Assembly: GCF_002284535.1 (NCBI RefSeq)
Contig: NZ_NPKH01000020.1
Span: 682,001-746,000 of the forward strand
From: Mesorhizobium wenxiniae
GTDB taxonomy: Bacteria; Pseudomonadota; Alphaproteobacteria; Rhizobiales; Rhizobiaceae
DNA length: 64,000 bases
Direction of reading: 5' to 3'
In this document: piece by piece, positions 46,818 through 57,162 of the stretch
Layout: every line of letters begins with the position of its first letter
How positions within the stretch are numbered: position 1 is the first letter of the stretch
Notes under the pieces: model-generated
The model's database searches: none
What the model saw: the letters and a program-made list of their open reading frames with translations, nothing else
What the model was told of the DNA's origin: nothing
Position numbers and translations under genes: made by a program

Positions 46818-47465
46818 ATGCCACTGCAGAACCGCGTAGACCCGTTCGGCGTTCTCCGCGCCGTGCCGGAGCGTGGCCTGTTGATGGGCAATCGCGGTAT
46901 CATCCATGACCCCGAAACGAAGACGCTGCTGAAAAAGCGCTGGGCACTGCAGGCCTGGATCATCTGCGTCTGTGAATTCCGCGATGTACGGCGCGAGCCG
47001 ATGGGCCGAAACAGGAACGGTGGCAAGACCGGCTGGACCGAGCTGTTTTTCCTGGACGAGGTCACAGCGCTCTCGGCCGGGCATCGGCCTTGCTTCTTCT
47101 GCCGGCGCGAGCGGGCGAGCGACTTCGTCCAGCGGTTCGGCGTGGCCTACGGCATTGCCGAGCCGCGCGCACCGCAGGTTGATAAGCGGCTGCATAAGGA
47201 GCGGCTGGCGGCAGGTGGGCGGGCACCGGTCGTATCCGAGGAAGAGCTTGCCGGGTTGCCGGACGGCGCCATGATTGCGGAAGGGGGCAACGCCTATGCG
47301 ATGCGCGGCCGCAAGGCGCTGCACTGGTCGTCCGCAGGCTATGGCGATCCGGTGGGGTTCGGTGGTTTTGCCGTCCGTCCAATCCGCCTGCTCACGCCGG
47401 CAACCACCGTTTCCGTGCTGCGGCAAGGCTACGAACCGGTCTGGCATCCCTCGGCTGAGACTTGA
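46818..47465 (+). CDS. conserved hypothetical protein
   Basis: A 215-residue protein from ATG 46818 (AAGC and GGGGAG lie upstream; an earlier ATG at 46773 would overlap the neighbouring promoter). It contains a Cys-rich [12 protein letters not shown] and ends V-W-H-P-S-A-E-T. The Cys pair might bind a metal, but there are only two. I do not recognise the family, and the nearby rsmE gene gives no strong clue. Confidence 0.6.
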   Translation: MPLQNRVDPFGVLRAVPERGLLMGNRGIIHDPETKTLLKKRWALQAWIICVCEFRDVRREPMGRNRNGGKTGWTELFFLDEVTALSAGHRPCFFCRRERASDFVQRFGVAYGIAEPRAPQVDKRLHKERLAAGGRAPVVSEEELAGLPDGAMIAEGGNAYAMRGRKALHWSSAGYGDPVGFGGFAVRPIRLLTPATTVSVLRQGYEPVWHPSAET

Positions 47466-47496
47466 CGCCAAGGTTTGGCTCGCCCATTCCTCGGCG

Positions 47497-48231
47497 ATGC
47501 GCGCCAATTACAAGATGCAGCGGCTGTTCGTGCCGAACGACCTCGGACCGGAAGCCGAGTTCGAGGCGAGCCCGCAGCAGGGTCATTACCTGATGCATGT
47601 GCTGCGGCTCTGCGAAGGCGCCGAAATCCTGTTGTTCAACGGCCGAGACGGCGAATGGTCGGCGGCAATCGCCGCGAAATCCAAAAAGGCGGTGCGGCTG
47701 AAGGTGCTTGCCTTGCAGCGGCCGCAGCCGCCGCTGCCCAATCTCATCTACTGCTTTGCGCCATTGAAGCAGGGTCGGCTCGATTATCTGGTGCAGAAGG
47801 CGGTCGAGATGGGCGCCGGCGTCCTGCAGCCGGTCATCACCCAGCACACGCAAGTGGCGAAGCCCGGCATCGAACGCCTGCGCGCCAATGTCGTCGAGGC
47901 CGCCGAACAATGCGGCATCCTGGCGGTTCCGGAGGTGCGCGAAGCGGAAAAGTTCGAGCGCCTGCTGGCCGGCTGGGGCAAGGAGCGGCGGTTGATCTTC
48001 TGCGACGAGGATGCCTCGACCAACAATCCCCTGCCCGCGCTGCAAGCGGTGCGGGAGAAGAAGTTCGGGCTGCTGGTCGGGCCCGAGGGCGGGTTTTCCG
48101 ACGAGGAACGAAGGATGCTGCGGGTGCTGCCTTTCGTAACCGCCATTCCGCTCGGTCCGCGCATCCTGCGCGCCGACACGGCTGCGGTGGCGGCACTGGC
48201 GGTGATACAGGCGACGGTCGGGGACTGGTGA
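47497..48231 (+). CDS. rsmE: 16S rRNA m3U1498 methyltransferase
   Basis: A 244-residue SPOUT methyltransferase with an N-terminal PUA-like domain ([12 protein letters not shown]). The C-terminal knot region shows [11 protein letters not shown] and [11 protein letters not shown], both diagnostic for RsmE. It modifies U1498 of 16S rRNA. The stretch just upstream codes for another frame; the ATG at 47497 fits the family start M-R-x-N-Y. Confidence 0.93.
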   Translation: MRANYKMQRLFVPNDLGPEAEFEASPQQGHYLMHVLRLCEGAEILLFNGRDGEWSAAIAAKSKKAVRLKVLALQRPQPPLPNLIYCFAPLKQGRLDYLVQKAVEMGAGVLQPVITQHTQVAKPGIERLRANVVEAAEQCGILAVPEVREAEKFERLLAGWGKERRLIFCDEDASTNNPLPALQAVREKKFGLLVGPEGGFSDEERRMLRVLPFVTAIPLGPRILRADTAAVAALAVIQATVGDW

Positions 48232-48392
48232 AGATTCTCCCCTTCTCCCCAGCGGGGCCCTTGCGGGAGAAGGAAGAAGCAGCGTCAATCAATTCCAGTT
48301 ACCCTGTGGCTCAGGATTTTTCGCTTGATCGCCTACTGACATTTCGTCCATCTAGCGCCGGCGGTCGTCCGACCGCCTGCAGAGGACTTGTA
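48232..48392. repeat. palindrome between rsmE and gshA
   Basis: The hairpin CTTCTCCCCAGCGGGGCCCTTGCGGGAGAAGG at about 48242-48273 is another copy of the CTTCTCC element, and GCCGGCGGTCGTCCGACCGCC follows near 48357-48377. There is no gene; gshA starts at 48393. Confidence 0.65.
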
Positions 48393-49766
48393 ATGGCGCG
48401 CGACACAACCGATTTCCGGCCGATCGAAGGCGTCGACGAGCTTGTCGAGCATCTGGCTGAAGGCAACAAGCCGCGCGACAAATGGCGCATCGGCACCGAA
48501 CACGAGAAATTCCCGTTCTATGTCGACGGCAATGCGCCGGTGCCCTATGGCGGCGAGCACGGCATCCGCGCCATTCTCGAGGGCATGCAGGAAAAACTCG
48601 GCTGGGATCCGATCATGGATGCCGGCCGCATCATCGGGCTGGTCGAGCCGACCGGCCAGGGCGCGATCTCGCTGGAGCCCGGCGGCCAGTTCGAACTGTC
48701 CGGCGCGCCGCTGGAGACGATCCATCAGACCTGCCGCGAAGGCAATGCGCATCTGGCGCAGGTGCGCGAGATCGCCGAGCCGATGGGCATACGCTTCCTC
48801 GGCCTCGGCGGCAGCCCGAAATGGTCACTGGCCGAGACACCGAAAATGCCGAAATCGCGTTACGAGATCATGACGCGCTACATGCCCAAGGTCGGCACCA
48901 AAGGACTCGACATGATGTACCGCACCTGCACCATCCAGGTGAATCTCGACTTCGAGAGCGAGGCCGACATGCGCCGCAAGATGCAGGTGTCGCTGAAGCT
49001 GCAGCCACTGTCGACGGCGCTGTTCGCCAACTCGCCCTTCACCGAAGGCCGGCCCAACGGATTTCAGAGCTGGCGCGGCGACATCTGGCGCGACACCGAC
49101 AACCAGCGCTCGGGCCTGCTCGAATTCTGCTTCTCGCCCGATTTCGGCTTCGCCGACTATGTCGGATGGGCGCTCGACGTGCCGATGTATTTCGTCATCC
49201 GCGACGGCCAGTACCACGACATGACACACGTCACCTTCCGCCAGTTCATGGCAGGTGCGGCCCGCAACGAGATACCCGACGGGCTGCCGACGATGGGCGA
49301 TTGGGCGAACCATCTGTCGACGCTGTTCCCCGACGTGCGATTGAAGCGTTTCCTTGAAATGCGCGGCGCCGATGGCGGACCGTGGCGGCGCATCTGCGCG
49401 CTGCCGGCCTTCTGGGTCGGGCTGCTCTATGACGCGGCGGCGCTCGACGCGGCCGAGGCGCTGACCTCGAGCTGGAGCTATGAAGAGGTGCTGGCTATGC
49501 GCAACGCCGTGCCGGAACAGGGCATTTCGGCGCCGTTCCGCAACACGACACTGCGCGAGATCGCCCGCGACGTGCTGGTCATCTCGCGCATGGGGCTGAA
49601 GAACCGCGGCCGCAAGAACCGCGACGGCTATGATGAAACGTCGTTCCTCAGCACGCTGGACGAAGTGGTCGCGCGTGGCACGACAAGCGCCGAAGAGCTG
49701 CTCTCCGCCTTTCATACGCGCTGGGGCGGCTCGATCGAGCCGGTGTTCATGGAATATGCGTACTAG
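48393..49766 (+). CDS. gshA: glutamate-cysteine ligase
   Basis: A 457-residue ligase of the plant/alphaproteobacterial type making gamma-glutamylcysteine for glutathione. Signature pieces: I-G-T-E-H-E-K-F at 30-37, E-P-G-G-Q-F-E-L-S-G, P-K-M-P-K-S-R-Y, R-T-C-T-I-Q-V-N-L-D and F-T-E-G-R-P-N-G-F. The longer in-frame sequence upstream belongs to rsmE in another frame, so the ATG at 48393 is used. Confidence 0.95.
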   Translation: MARDTTDFRPIEGVDELVEHLAEGNKPRDKWRIGTEHEKFPFYVDGNAPVPYGGEHGIRAILEGMQEKLGWDPIMDAGRIIGLVEPTGQGAISLEPGGQFELSGAPLETIHQTCREGNAHLAQVREIAEPMGIRFLGLGGSPKWSLAETPKMPKSRYEIMTRYMPKVGTKGLDMMYRTCTIQVNLDFESEADMRRKMQVSLKLQPLSTALFANSPFTEGRPNGFQSWRGDIWRDTDNQRSGLLEFCFSPDFGFADYVGWALDVPMYFVIRDGQYHDMTHVTFRQFMAGAARNEIPDGLPTMGDWANHLSTLFPDVRLKRFLEMRGADGGPWRRICALPAFWVGLLYDAAALDAAEALTSSWSYEEVLAMRNAVPEQGISAPFRNTTLREIARDVLVISRMGLKNRGRKNRDGYDETSFLSTLDEVVARGTTSAEELLSAFHTRWGGSIEPVFMEYAY

Positions 49767-49828
49767 CCGTTGCTATCCGGTTGGCCGACAGCTCAGGAAC
49801 AGTCGCCTCAGTTAGTAATGGAAACGAA

Positions 49829-49937
49829 TTAGAGCGCCGCGCGCCCTGTGGACGCGCAAAGGACGCCCTGACTCTCTTTAAGCTACCGCATCGTGCTTTC
49901 CGAAAATCGATTCCGATTTTCGGGCCGATGCGGTAGG
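49829..49937. repeat. palindromic repeat before the DUF937 gene
   Basis: A GCGCCGCGCGCCCTGTGGACGCGCAAAGGACGC element (also near 43410 and 51111) is followed by a long palindrome at about 49883-49936 around CCGAAAATCGATTCCGATTTTCGG with outer arms CTACCGCATC and GATGCGGTAG. Same class as at 43470 and 61900. Confidence 0.8.
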
Positions 49938-49971
49938 CTTTACTGCGAGGATTTTCCCGGAGGAGAAACCA

Positions 49972-50979
49972 ATGCCTTCCTTGTTCGACATTCTGGCGCA
50001 GGCTCAGAACGGCAACGGCATGCAGGTCCTGGCCCAACAGTTCGGGCTGTCCCAGCAGCAAACGCTATCGGCGGTCGAGGCGCTGCTGCCGGCTTTTTCA
50101 CAGGGGCTGAAGCGAAACACATCCGATCCTTACGGGCTCGGCGCGTTCATGACGGCAATGGCCAGCGGCCAGCACGCCAAATATTTCGAGGACGCAAGCC
50201 GGGCTTTCTCGCCGCAGGGCGTCGATGAAGGCAACGGCATTCTTGGCCATCTGTTCGGCTCGAAAGAGCTGTCCCGCGCCGTTGCCAGCCAGGCTGCGCA
50301 GGCAAGCGGTGTCAGCCAGCAGGTTTTGCAGCAGATGCTGCCGGCCGTGGCCTCGATGATGATGGGCGGACTGTTCAAGCAGACCACAAATCAGATGCAA
50401 GCAGCAGGCGGATTCGGCGGCGGCAGCAATCCGCTCGGCGAGATTATCGAGCAGATGATGCGGCAGGCCGGCGGAGCCGCGCAAGCGCCGGCACCACAGC
50501 AGCGCCAGGCGCCCGGCCCGATGGACAACCCACTCGGCAAGGTGCTGCAGGACATGTTCGGCGGCGGCGCGCAGCAGCAGCCGCAAACCCAGCCGCAGCA
50601 GGCGCCCAGTTCCTACGGCGACAATCCGCTCGGCAAGTTGCTGCAGGATATGTTCGGCGGCGGTGCGCAACAGCCGCAAAGCCAGCCGCAGCCCCAACAA
50701 ACGCAGAACCCGTATGGTGACAATCCGCTCGGCAAGGTGCTGCAGGATATGTTCGGCGGTGGTGCGCACCAGCCGCAGCAGCCTCAGACGCAGCCGCGTC
50801 AGGCGCCCCAGCAGCGCCCGGCGCCACAGCCGCCGGCCAATCCGAGCGGCAGGCCAAGGAATCCGTTCGACGATTTGTTCGGCAAGATGTTCGAGACGGG
50901 CGCGCAGCAGCGCGACGATTACCTGAAGGGCGTCGAATCGATCTTCGACCAGTTCAAGCGAGGAATGGATCGCCGGTAA
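49972..50979 (+). CDS. DUF937 protein with Gln/Pro-rich repeats
   Basis: A 335-residue protein. The N-terminal 130 residues are the DUF937 domain (I-L-A-Q-A-Q-N-G, A-Q-Q-F-G-L-S and L-P-A-V-A-S-M-M-M-G). The rest has three near-identical copies of D-N-P-L-G-K-V-L-Q-D-M-F-G-G-G-A separated by Gln/Pro linkers, plus partial copies at both ends (N-P-L-G-E-I-I-E-Q-M-M and N-P-F-D-D-L-F-G-K-M-F). The repeats look like amphipathic helices on a flexible chain. The role of the domain is unknown. Confidence 0.88.
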   Translation: MPSLFDILAQAQNGNGMQVLAQQFGLSQQQTLSAVEALLPAFSQGLKRNTSDPYGLGAFMTAMASGQHAKYFEDASRAFSPQGVDEGNGILGHLFGSKELSRAVASQAAQASGVSQQVLQQMLPAVASMMMGGLFKQTTNQMQAAGGFGGGSNPLGEIIEQMMRQAGGAAQAPAPQQRQAPGPMDNPLGKVLQDMFGGGAQQQPQTQPQQAPSSYGDNPLGKLLQDMFGGGAQQPQSQPQPQQTQNPYGDNPLGKVLQDMFGGGAHQPQQPQTQPRQAPQQRPAPQPPANPSGRPRNPFDDLFGKMFETGAQQRDDYLKGVESIFDQFKRGMDRR

Positions 50980-51025
50980 CCCGACGAGGCTGCCGGCATC
51001 TGATCTTCAGCGTTGATCAAAGAAA

Positions 51026-51052
51026 ATGCCCGGTCCTTGTGAGAACCGGGCA
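51026..51052 (-). terminator. hairpin terminator of the DUF1127 gene
   Basis: Stem TGCCCGGT with ACCGGGCA (about 51027-51052) followed on the minus strand by TTTTCTTT. It lies 110 bases downstream of the DUF1127 stop and opposes the DUF937 gene. Confidence 0.7.
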
Positions 51053-51161
51053 GTGTGCAGGCGGGCCGGCGGGGGACCGGCAGGGAGTGGGAGCCTGCGA
51101 AATCCAAGCGCCGTGCGCCCTTTAGACGCGCACAGCACGCGAAAGGCACGCAACAACGCCA

Positions 51162-51452
51162 TCATGCCACCTTGCGGGCAATACCCTCTATCGTGTCTGT
51201 GCGATCGGCCGCGATGATGCGAAGCCTCTCGGTTGGATCGCGGCCGAACGGCACCTCGATGGCGACGTGGAGATCGGCGCGCGTCAAGCCGATGTCGGCG
51301 AGCTCGGAATCCGACATCTCGCCAAGGCGATAGAAGGCGCGGCGGTTTTTCCAGGCGCGATAGACGTTGGAGATGGTGTTGACTACGCGCGTCGCAATAG
51401 CCGGACGCGACGTAATGCGCGAAGTCTCGGTGGCGAAATCAAACGTAGCCAT
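51162..51452 (-). CDS. DUF1127 protein
   Basis: A 96-residue protein with the DUF1127 core W-K-N-R-R-A-F-Y-R-L-G-E-M-S-D-S-E-L-A-D-I-G-L-T-R-A-D-L at 34-61. The family is small and basic, with RNA-binding roles shown for some members in alphaproteobacteria. The ATG at 51450-51452 is preferred, with GGAGACTG before it. It is divergent from a LysR gene. Confidence 0.88.
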   Translation of the reverse strand: MATFDFATETSRITSRPAIATRVVNTISNVYRAWKNRRAFYRLGEMSDSELADIGLTRADLHVAIEVPFGRDPTERLRIIAADRTDTIEGIARKVA

Positions 51453-51675
51453 GTCAGTCTCCTTCATTCGAACGGACGAGACAGGTGATCGGCGCTGGCA
51501 ACAGCGGCCGTTCCGGTCCCGATTCACTTACAAGATGCATGTCGTCGTCCTAAAACCGCTTTTAGGTGACATGCATTGCCTTGATGTGGACAATCGTAAA
51601 TTTGCCATCGTTCGATTGATTAATCCAACGAATGTTTCTAATCTTTAGCATCAACAGCAGTGATGGATTGGACCG

Positions 51676-52632
51676 ATGAAAGCGCCACTCGATCTCGATC
51701 AGTTGCAGACCTTCGTCACGATTGTCGACACCGGCAGCTTTACCCGCGCGGCAGAAGAGGTGCATCGGACTCAGTCGGCGGTGTCCATGCAGATGCGCCG
51801 GCTGGAGGAGCGGATCGGCAAGCCGCTGTTCGAAAAGGACGGGCGTACCAACAGGCTTACCGAGGACGGCGACAGGCTGCTCTCCTACGCAAGACGGCTG
51901 CTGTTCCTCAATCGGGAAACGCTGGCCGCCTTCGACGACCGGCGGCTCGAAGGCACGATCCGCATCGGCACGCCGGACGACTATGCCGATCGCTTCCTGC
52001 CCGAGATCATGGCCCGCTTCGCCCGTTCCAATCCACGTGTCGAGCTGACCGTCATCTGCGAGCCGACGCCGGGGCTGGTCGAGCATATCAAGCGCGGCAA
52101 TCTCGATCTGGCGCTGGTGACGCATAATGACGCGCACGGTCAGTCGGAAGTGGTGCGGCGCGAACCGCTGCTGTGGGTCACTTCGGCCAACCATGCGACA
52201 CATGAGCAGGACACGTTGCCGATGGCTTTCGGCCGCCCGAACTGCATCTGGCGGCGGGCTGCCGTCGACGTGCTCGATCGGCAGAACCGCGACTACCGCA
52301 TCCTGTTCACCAGCTTCTCGGCAACCGTCATCACCGCCGCGGTGCTTTCCGGCCTGGCGATCTCGGTGCTGCCGGAATGCGCGCTGCGGCCCGGCATGCG
52401 GGTTCTGGGCGACGCCGACGGGTTCGGCGCCCTGCCCGATTGCCGCATCGGCATCATGCGTGGCCAGACGTCGCGGCCGGAGATCGTCGATGCGCTGGCC
52501 CGCCACATTTCGGAAAGCCTCGACAATATTTCCGTGCCGCTCGGCGAAGATACGGGAAGCTTCGACTTCCCGGCATTTGCCTTCTCTAAGACGAAGCGGA
52601 CCAAGCCGAACCAGATCTCGCCGGGCTGGTGA
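51676..52632 (+). CDS. LysR-type transcriptional regulator
   Basis: A 318-residue regulator with a standard helix-turn-helix at 20-42 (F-T-R-A-A-E-E-V-H-R-T-Q-S-A-V-S-M-Q-M) and a substrate domain. The target is unknown. It is divergent from the DUF1127 gene and just upstream of xseA, so it could control either or itself. Confidence 0.9.
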   Translation: MKAPLDLDQLQTFVTIVDTGSFTRAAEEVHRTQSAVSMQMRRLEERIGKPLFEKDGRTNRLTEDGDRLLSYARRLLFLNRETLAAFDDRRLEGTIRIGTPDDYADRFLPEIMARFARSNPRVELTVICEPTPGLVEHIKRGNLDLALVTHNDAHGQSEVVRREPLLWVTSANHATHEQDTLPMAFGRPNCIWRRAAVDVLDRQNRDYRILFTSFSATVITAAVLSGLAISVLPECALRPGMRVLGDADGFGALPDCRIGIMRGQTSRPEIVDALARHISESLDNISVPLGEDTGSFDFPAFAFSKTKRTKPNQISPGW

Positions 52633-52704
52633 AAAACCCCGCAATTGGCCGGCACCGGACACACCCGTCTTGACGCGGACGGACAACCGCCCCCCAATCG
52701 GCCA

Positions 52705-54270
52705 ATGAGCGACGCAGTATCCGAATCACGCACCAACGCCACCGAATACACGGTGAGCGAGATTTCCGGCGCGCTGAAGCGCACGGTCGAGGACGTCTTC
52801 GGTAATGTGCGGGTGCGCGGCGAAATATCAGGCTATCGCGGGCCGCATTCCTCCGGCCACGCCTATTTCTGCCTGAAGGACGACCGCGCACGGCTCGACG
52901 CCGTGGTCTGGAAGACCACGATGAGCCGGCTGAAGTTCCGCCCCGAAGAGGGCATGGAGGTGATCGCCACCGGCCGGCTCACCACCTATCCTGGAAAGTC
53001 CAACTACCAGATCGTCATCGACAATCTGGAGCCGGCCGGCGCCGGAGCGCTGATGGCGCTGCTGGACGAGCGCAAGCGCCGGCTGCAGGCCGAAGGCCTG
53101 TTCGATGCCGGCCGCAAGCGCTTGCTGCCATTCATGCCGCGCGTCATCGGCGTCGTCACTTCGCCGACAGGCTCCGTCATTCGCGACATCATCCACCGGA
53201 TCAAGGACCGGTTTCCGCTGCACGTGCTTGTCTGGCCGGTGCGGGTGCAGGGCGAGACGGCAGGCGCCGAAGTGACCGCCGCCGTCAACGGCTTCAACGC
53301 ACTGGCGCAGGATGGCATTATTCCGCACCCCGACGTGTTAATCGTGGCGCGCGGCGGCGGCAGCCTGGAGGACCTTTGGGGGTTCAATGACGAGGGGCTG
53401 GCCCGCGCCGTCGCCGCCTCGCGCATTCCGGTGATCTCCGCTGTCGGCCATGAAACGGACTGGACGCTGATCGACCTGGCGGCGGATGTGCGGGCGCCGA
53501 CACCGACGGGGGCTGCTGAGATCGCCGTGCCGGTCAAAGTCGACCTCGAAGCGACGCTTGCCGGTCTTGGCGCGCGGCTGAAGACCGCTGCATCGCGCAA
53601 TTTCGAGCGCAAGCGCCAGGCGGTCCGTGCCGCTGCCCGGGCGCTGCCCTCGCCCGACCAGTTGCTGGCGCTGCCGCGCCGGCGTTTCGACGAGGCGACC
53701 AGCCGGCTGGGCCGGGCGCTGTCCGTCAGCGTCCAGCGCAAGCGAGCTAGGCTTCAGGCGCAGCGGCTGACGCCGGCCACCCTGTCGCGACGCATGAACG
53801 AGGCCCGCACGCTGGCCGGCCGCGACCTCGCCCGCGCGCAAGCGGCGTTCTTCGCCATCGTGCGCGAGCGGCGAACGCGGTTTTCGCGCACCGCGGCGCG
53901 GCTGTCGCCGGCGCCGATCGCAAGGCGGCAGAAATTGCAGGCAGATGGCCTGGCGGCGCTGTCGCGGCGACAGGACCGGGTGATTTCCGTACGGCTCGAG
54001 CGCTTGCGCGGGAAATTGACCCAGGCCGACCGGCTGCTGGCGACGCTGTCGCACAAGGCGGTGTTGGCGCGTGGCTTCGCCTTGGTGAAAGACGCCGACG
54101 GCGCGGTGATCAAGCAAGCGGCGGAAGTGGTGCCGGGTATGGCACTTTCGCTGGAGTTTGCCGACGGGACCGCCGATGCGGTTGCGACCAGCGGTGCCGC
54201 GCGGCCGAAAACAACTGCTAAGCCGGCCGCCAAAGCCAAGGAGCGTGGCAATCAAGGCTCCCTGTTCTGA
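52705..54270 (+). CDS. xseA: exodeoxyribonuclease VII large subunit
   Basis: A 521-residue nuclease subunit. The OB-fold ([21 protein letters not shown]), the catalytic region ([12 protein letters not shown] and [10 protein letters not shown]) and the long helical C-terminus with repeated Arg/Ala/Leu segments are all present. Start taken at ATG 52705 since M-S-D matches the family. Confidence 0.94.
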   Translation: MSDAVSESRTNATEYTVSEISGALKRTVEDVFGNVRVRGEISGYRGPHSSGHAYFCLKDDRARLDAVVWKTTMSRLKFRPEEGMEVIATGRLTTYPGKSNYQIVIDNLEPAGAGALMALLDERKRRLQAEGLFDAGRKRLLPFMPRVIGVVTSPTGSVIRDIIHRIKDRFPLHVLVWPVRVQGETAGAEVTAAVNGFNALAQDGIIPHPDVLIVARGGGSLEDLWGFNDEGLARAVAASRIPVISAVGHETDWTLIDLAADVRAPTPTGAAEIAVPVKVDLEATLAGLGARLKTAASRNFERKRQAVRAAARALPSPDQLLALPRRRFDEATSRLGRALSVSVQRKRARLQAQRLTPATLSRRMNEARTLAGRDLARAQAAFFAIVRERRTRFSRTAARLSPAPIARRQKLQADGLAALSRRQDRVISVRLERLRGKLTQADRLLATLSHKAVLARGFALVKDADGAVIKQAAEVVPGMALSLEFADGTADAVATSGAARPKTTAKPAAKAKERGNQGSLF

Positions 54271-54310
54271 GTGGCAATGATTTCTGAGTGCCTATGATTT
54301 CTGAGCCCGC

Positions 54311-55441
54311 ATGACCGACAATCATCACCAGACGACGCCTTCCGGCAGGCCACGCGCGCGAGCCTTCGGCATAAGTTTTGAAGGCACGCCTGGGCCGTTC
54401 AACGCCATCACCGATGTGGCTGGCGTTGCGGTCGGTTATTCGACGCTGATTTTGGGCGATGGTGCGCTGGTGGTCGGCAAGGGACCGGTGCGCACCGGCG
54501 TGACCGCTATCCTGCCGAGACCGCGCGCCGATCTCGCCACGCCGGTTTTTGCCGGCATCTTCAGCCAGAACGGCAATGGCGAATTGACCGGCTCGCACAT
54601 CATCGAGGAAACCGGTGCCTTCAATTTTCCGATCACCATCACCAACACGCATTCCTGCGGCGTTTCACGCGACGCAACGCTGCGCTGGATGCAGCGCGTG
54701 CTGCCGGCCGCGCTCGACAGCGGCTGGGGCCTGCCGGTGGCGGCGGAAACCTATGACGGTTTCCTGAACGACATCAACGGCCACCATCTCAGGTTCAAGC
54801 ATGTCGCCGCGGCACTCGATGGCGCGACCAGAGCATCGATCGAGGAAGGCAGCGTCGGCGGCGGCACCGGCATGATCGCCTTCGGTTTCAAGGCAGGCTC
54901 CGGCACGGCATCGCGCCTCGTCGAATGGCACGGCCGGCGCTACACGGTCGGCGCGTTCGTGCAGGCGAATTTCGGCAAGCGGAGCAATTTTGTCATTCGC
55001 GGCTTGCGTGCCGGGCCCGATCTCGTGGAACCGGCTATCCGCGAAAGCACGCCGCGCGCCGAAAAGGGCTCAATCATCGGGATCGTCGCCACCGATGCGC
55101 CGTTCATGCCGCATCAGATGAAGCGGCTGGCCCGCCGGGCGCCGCTCGGCGTCGCCATGACCGGCGGCTTCGGCTATCATAGCTCGGGCGATATTTTCCT
55201 GGCCTTTTCGACCGCCAACCGCGAGGCGGCACTGGCGCCGTCAGGCCGCATCGCCAGCGCCGATTTTATCCCGGATACCGACATCGATCCGTTCTTCGAC
55301 GCCGTGATCGAGAGCGTGGAGGAGGCGATCCTCAATGCGCTGGTCGCCAATGACGACATGACCGGGCGCGACGGCAATTTCGTGCCGGCGGTGCCGAAGG
55401 CATGGCTCAAGGGCAACTTCGGGGCAAGCCAGGGAAAGTAG
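54311..55441 (+). CDS. P1-family (DmpA/BapA-like) aminopeptidase
   Basis: A 376-residue N-terminal-nucleophile peptidase. Autoprocessing should occur between G253 and S254: the following S-I-I-G-I-V-A-T-D-A-P-F-M-P-H-Q matches the beta-subunit N-terminus of DmpA/BapA. G-S-V-G-G-G-T-G-M, F-V-Q-A-N-F-G and S-S-G-D-I-F-L-A-F-S-T-A-N are also conserved. Members cleave L- or beta-amino-acid N-termini from peptides. Confidence 0.92.
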   Translation: MTDNHHQTTPSGRPRARAFGISFEGTPGPFNAITDVAGVAVGYSTLILGDGALVVGKGPVRTGVTAILPRPRADLATPVFAGIFSQNGNGELTGSHIIEETGAFNFPITITNTHSCGVSRDATLRWMQRVLPAALDSGWGLPVAAETYDGFLNDINGHHLRFKHVAAALDGATRASIEEGSVGGGTGMIAFGFKAGSGTASRLVEWHGRRYTVGAFVQANFGKRSNFVIRGLRAGPDLVEPAIRESTPRAEKGSIIGIVATDAPFMPHQMKRLARRAPLGVAMTGGFGYHSSGDIFLAFSTANREAALAPSGRIASADFIPDTDIDPFFDAVIESVEEAILNALVANDDMTGRDGNFVPAVPKAWLKGNFGASQGK

Positions 55442-55520
55442 GACTGTGGCGTGTCACACGTCGCACAGGTCTTGGAAATGGTTGAGCCTGGTAATAGATG
55501 CCTTTCGCCGGGTCGGCATG

Positions 55521-55775
55521 TCACTCGGCAGGCTTGTCCGAGTTCTTTTCGTCCTGGTCGGCCTCAGCCGCCTCTTCCAGCTTCGACGCTATAAGCTCCT
55601 GAATGTCGCCGACCTCTTCCTGGATATCCTCCAGCGGTATGCCGGCTTCAGCCGCCTTGGCGGCGCATTCCCTGGCGAGGGTCTCGGCCTGCTCCTCGAT
55701 CCTGTCCAGCGAGGGCTGGCAGTGGACCTTTTCGCCGATCCACCCTTGCAAGAACTCGATCGCGTGTTCGCTCAT
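55521..55775 (-). CDS. DUF768 small protein
   Basis: An 84-residue protein from ATG 55773-55775, M-S-E-H-A-I-E-F-L-Q-G-W-I, with L-A-R-E-C-A-A-K-A-A-E-A-G-I and an acidic tail. This is the DUF768 pattern, found mainly in Mesorhizobium and relatives. The tail is Glu/Asp/Lys-rich and helical. The longer frame upstream looks non-coding. Confidence 0.8.
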   Translation of the reverse strand: MSEHAIEFLQGWIGEKVHCQPSLDRIEEQAETLARECAAKAAEAGIPLEDIQEEVGDIQELIASKLEEAAEADQDEKNSDKPAE

Positions 55776-56406
55776 GCTGCTGTTCCCTGGCGGCTGCGCC
55801 GGTTGGTACTCATAAACGCCGGTATCCCCGAAAAGATGCACGATCCCATTCCAACCGAGTCGTCGCCGTCCGGCAAGCCGATCTTGCCCAACCTCCACAG
55901 AGCTGACGTGAATCGAAGGTTCAAGGAGCACATTCTAATTGTTAAGGCGATTCTATTTCCTTGAGGAGACTGGCACCGTTGGCCGGGATCATGTCCCGGA
56001 TCGCACCATTGTTTCTACTTGCTTTTTTCTGGTATTCCAGTCAATTTGTATGACAATAGGTGTCACAATACGTGGCACGTTTGCGGCGCCATTCGCTGCG
56101 CGCTCCTAGGGCACGCGGCCAAAGCCGCCGCTATATAGTGACATCCTCAGGCAATGTCGACTCTGCTCGCCATCCTGCTTGTTTCCGCTGCGCCGAGCGC
56201 ATCTGGATGGCGTATTATCATCATCGGGTGCGGGCATACTTCACCGGGAATCGACCGAGCGCTTCGAGGTGCTGAGCAGCTAGGCGCGATAGCCTATGCC
56301 GGCGATCTTGCCGCGGGTCGCTTCTCGCCAAAGAGTTGCCGGCTGGCGGCCCGGGAGGCTGATTTCCTCGGCAAGTGAGCTGTTTCAAATAATCGAAAAG
56401 TTCGGC
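55776..56406. other. gene-poor gap with a tRNA-3'-like repeat
   Basis: About 630 bases without a credible gene. At 55971-55990 lies TGGCACCGTTGGCCGGGATC, which matches 63513-63532 at 19 of 20 positions in the same orientation. In both places the minus strand resembles a T arm plus acceptor end (CCAACGGTGCCA). Thus the sugar cassette 56407-63472 lies between two direct repeats. Confidence 0.5.
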
Positions 56407-57162
56407 TTATCCGCCAACCATGAGCTTGACGACTTCGTCATGGTTGGTTTCCGAGATCTTGCGCTCGCCAGCCTGAACGCCGCGGCGCAGCACGACGATG
56501 CGGTCGGAAACGGCGAAAATATCCTGCAGATTGTGCGAGATGAAGATCACGCCCCGCCCTTGTGCCTTGAGTTGGTGGATGAGCGAAATGACCTTGCGCT
56601 GCTCCGGTACGCCGAGGGCCGCGGTCGGTTCGTCCATGATCAGGATCTGCGCGTCCCAATAGACGGCCCGGCCGATGGCTACAGCCTGCCGTTGACCGCC
56701 GGAGAAATTGCTGACCGGGGCGTCGAGCCGGCTGACATGGAAGTCCAGCCGTCCCATGGTCTGCTTGGCGGCGACGGCCATGGCCTTGCGATCGAGCACC
56801 GGCAGGAAACCGAAGGCCTTGCGCATCGGTTCACGGCCGAGAAAAATATTGGCGCCAATGGACAAATTGTCGGCGAGAGCGAGATCCTGGTAAATGGTCT
56901 CGATGCCTTTTTCGCGCGCCTCCTGAGGCGTCGCGAACGTGACCGGCTGCCCTCTCAGCAGAATTTCACCGCCGGTCGGCTGAAAGACGCCCGATATCGC
57001 CTTGATCAGCGTCGTCTTGCCGGCGCCGTTGTCGCCCGCCAGCGCCACCACTTCACCCGGCCGCACGGCCATGGAGAAATCATTCAGCGCCTGCACCGCA
57101 CCGAAATGCTTGGAAAGGTGTCGGACTTCGAGAAGAGGGGTGGTTTGTTCGGAACTATTCAT
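56407..57162 (-). CDS. sugar ABC transporter ATP-binding protein (FrcA-like)
   Basis: A 251-residue single-domain ATPase from ATG 57160-57162, with GGAG nine bases before. Walker A G-D-N-G-A-G-K-T-T, signature N-F-S-G-G-Q-R-Q-A and Walker B I-L-I-M-D-E-P-T-A-A are intact. Most ribose-type systems have a tandem ATPase; a single domain as here is like FrcA of rhizobia. It overlaps the permease gene by eight bases. Confidence 0.93.
   Translation of the reverse strand: MNSSEQTTPLLEVRHLSKHFGAVQALNDFSMAVRPGEVVALAGDNGAGKTTLIKAISGVFQPTGGEILLRGQPVTFATPQEAREKGIETIYQDLALADNLSIGANIFLGREPMRKAFGFLPVLDRKAMAVAAKQTMGRLDFHVSRLDAPVSNFSGGQRQAVAIGRAVYWDAQILIMDEPTAALGVPEQRKVISLIHQLKAQGRGVIFISHNLQDIFAVSDRIVVLRRGVQAGERKISETNHDEVVKLMVGG

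Noticed and set aside
56154..56378. 74-codon frame starting with a hydrophobic stretch
   Set aside because: The apparent signal sequence lacks a ribosome site and the rest is compositionally like non-coding shadow sequence.
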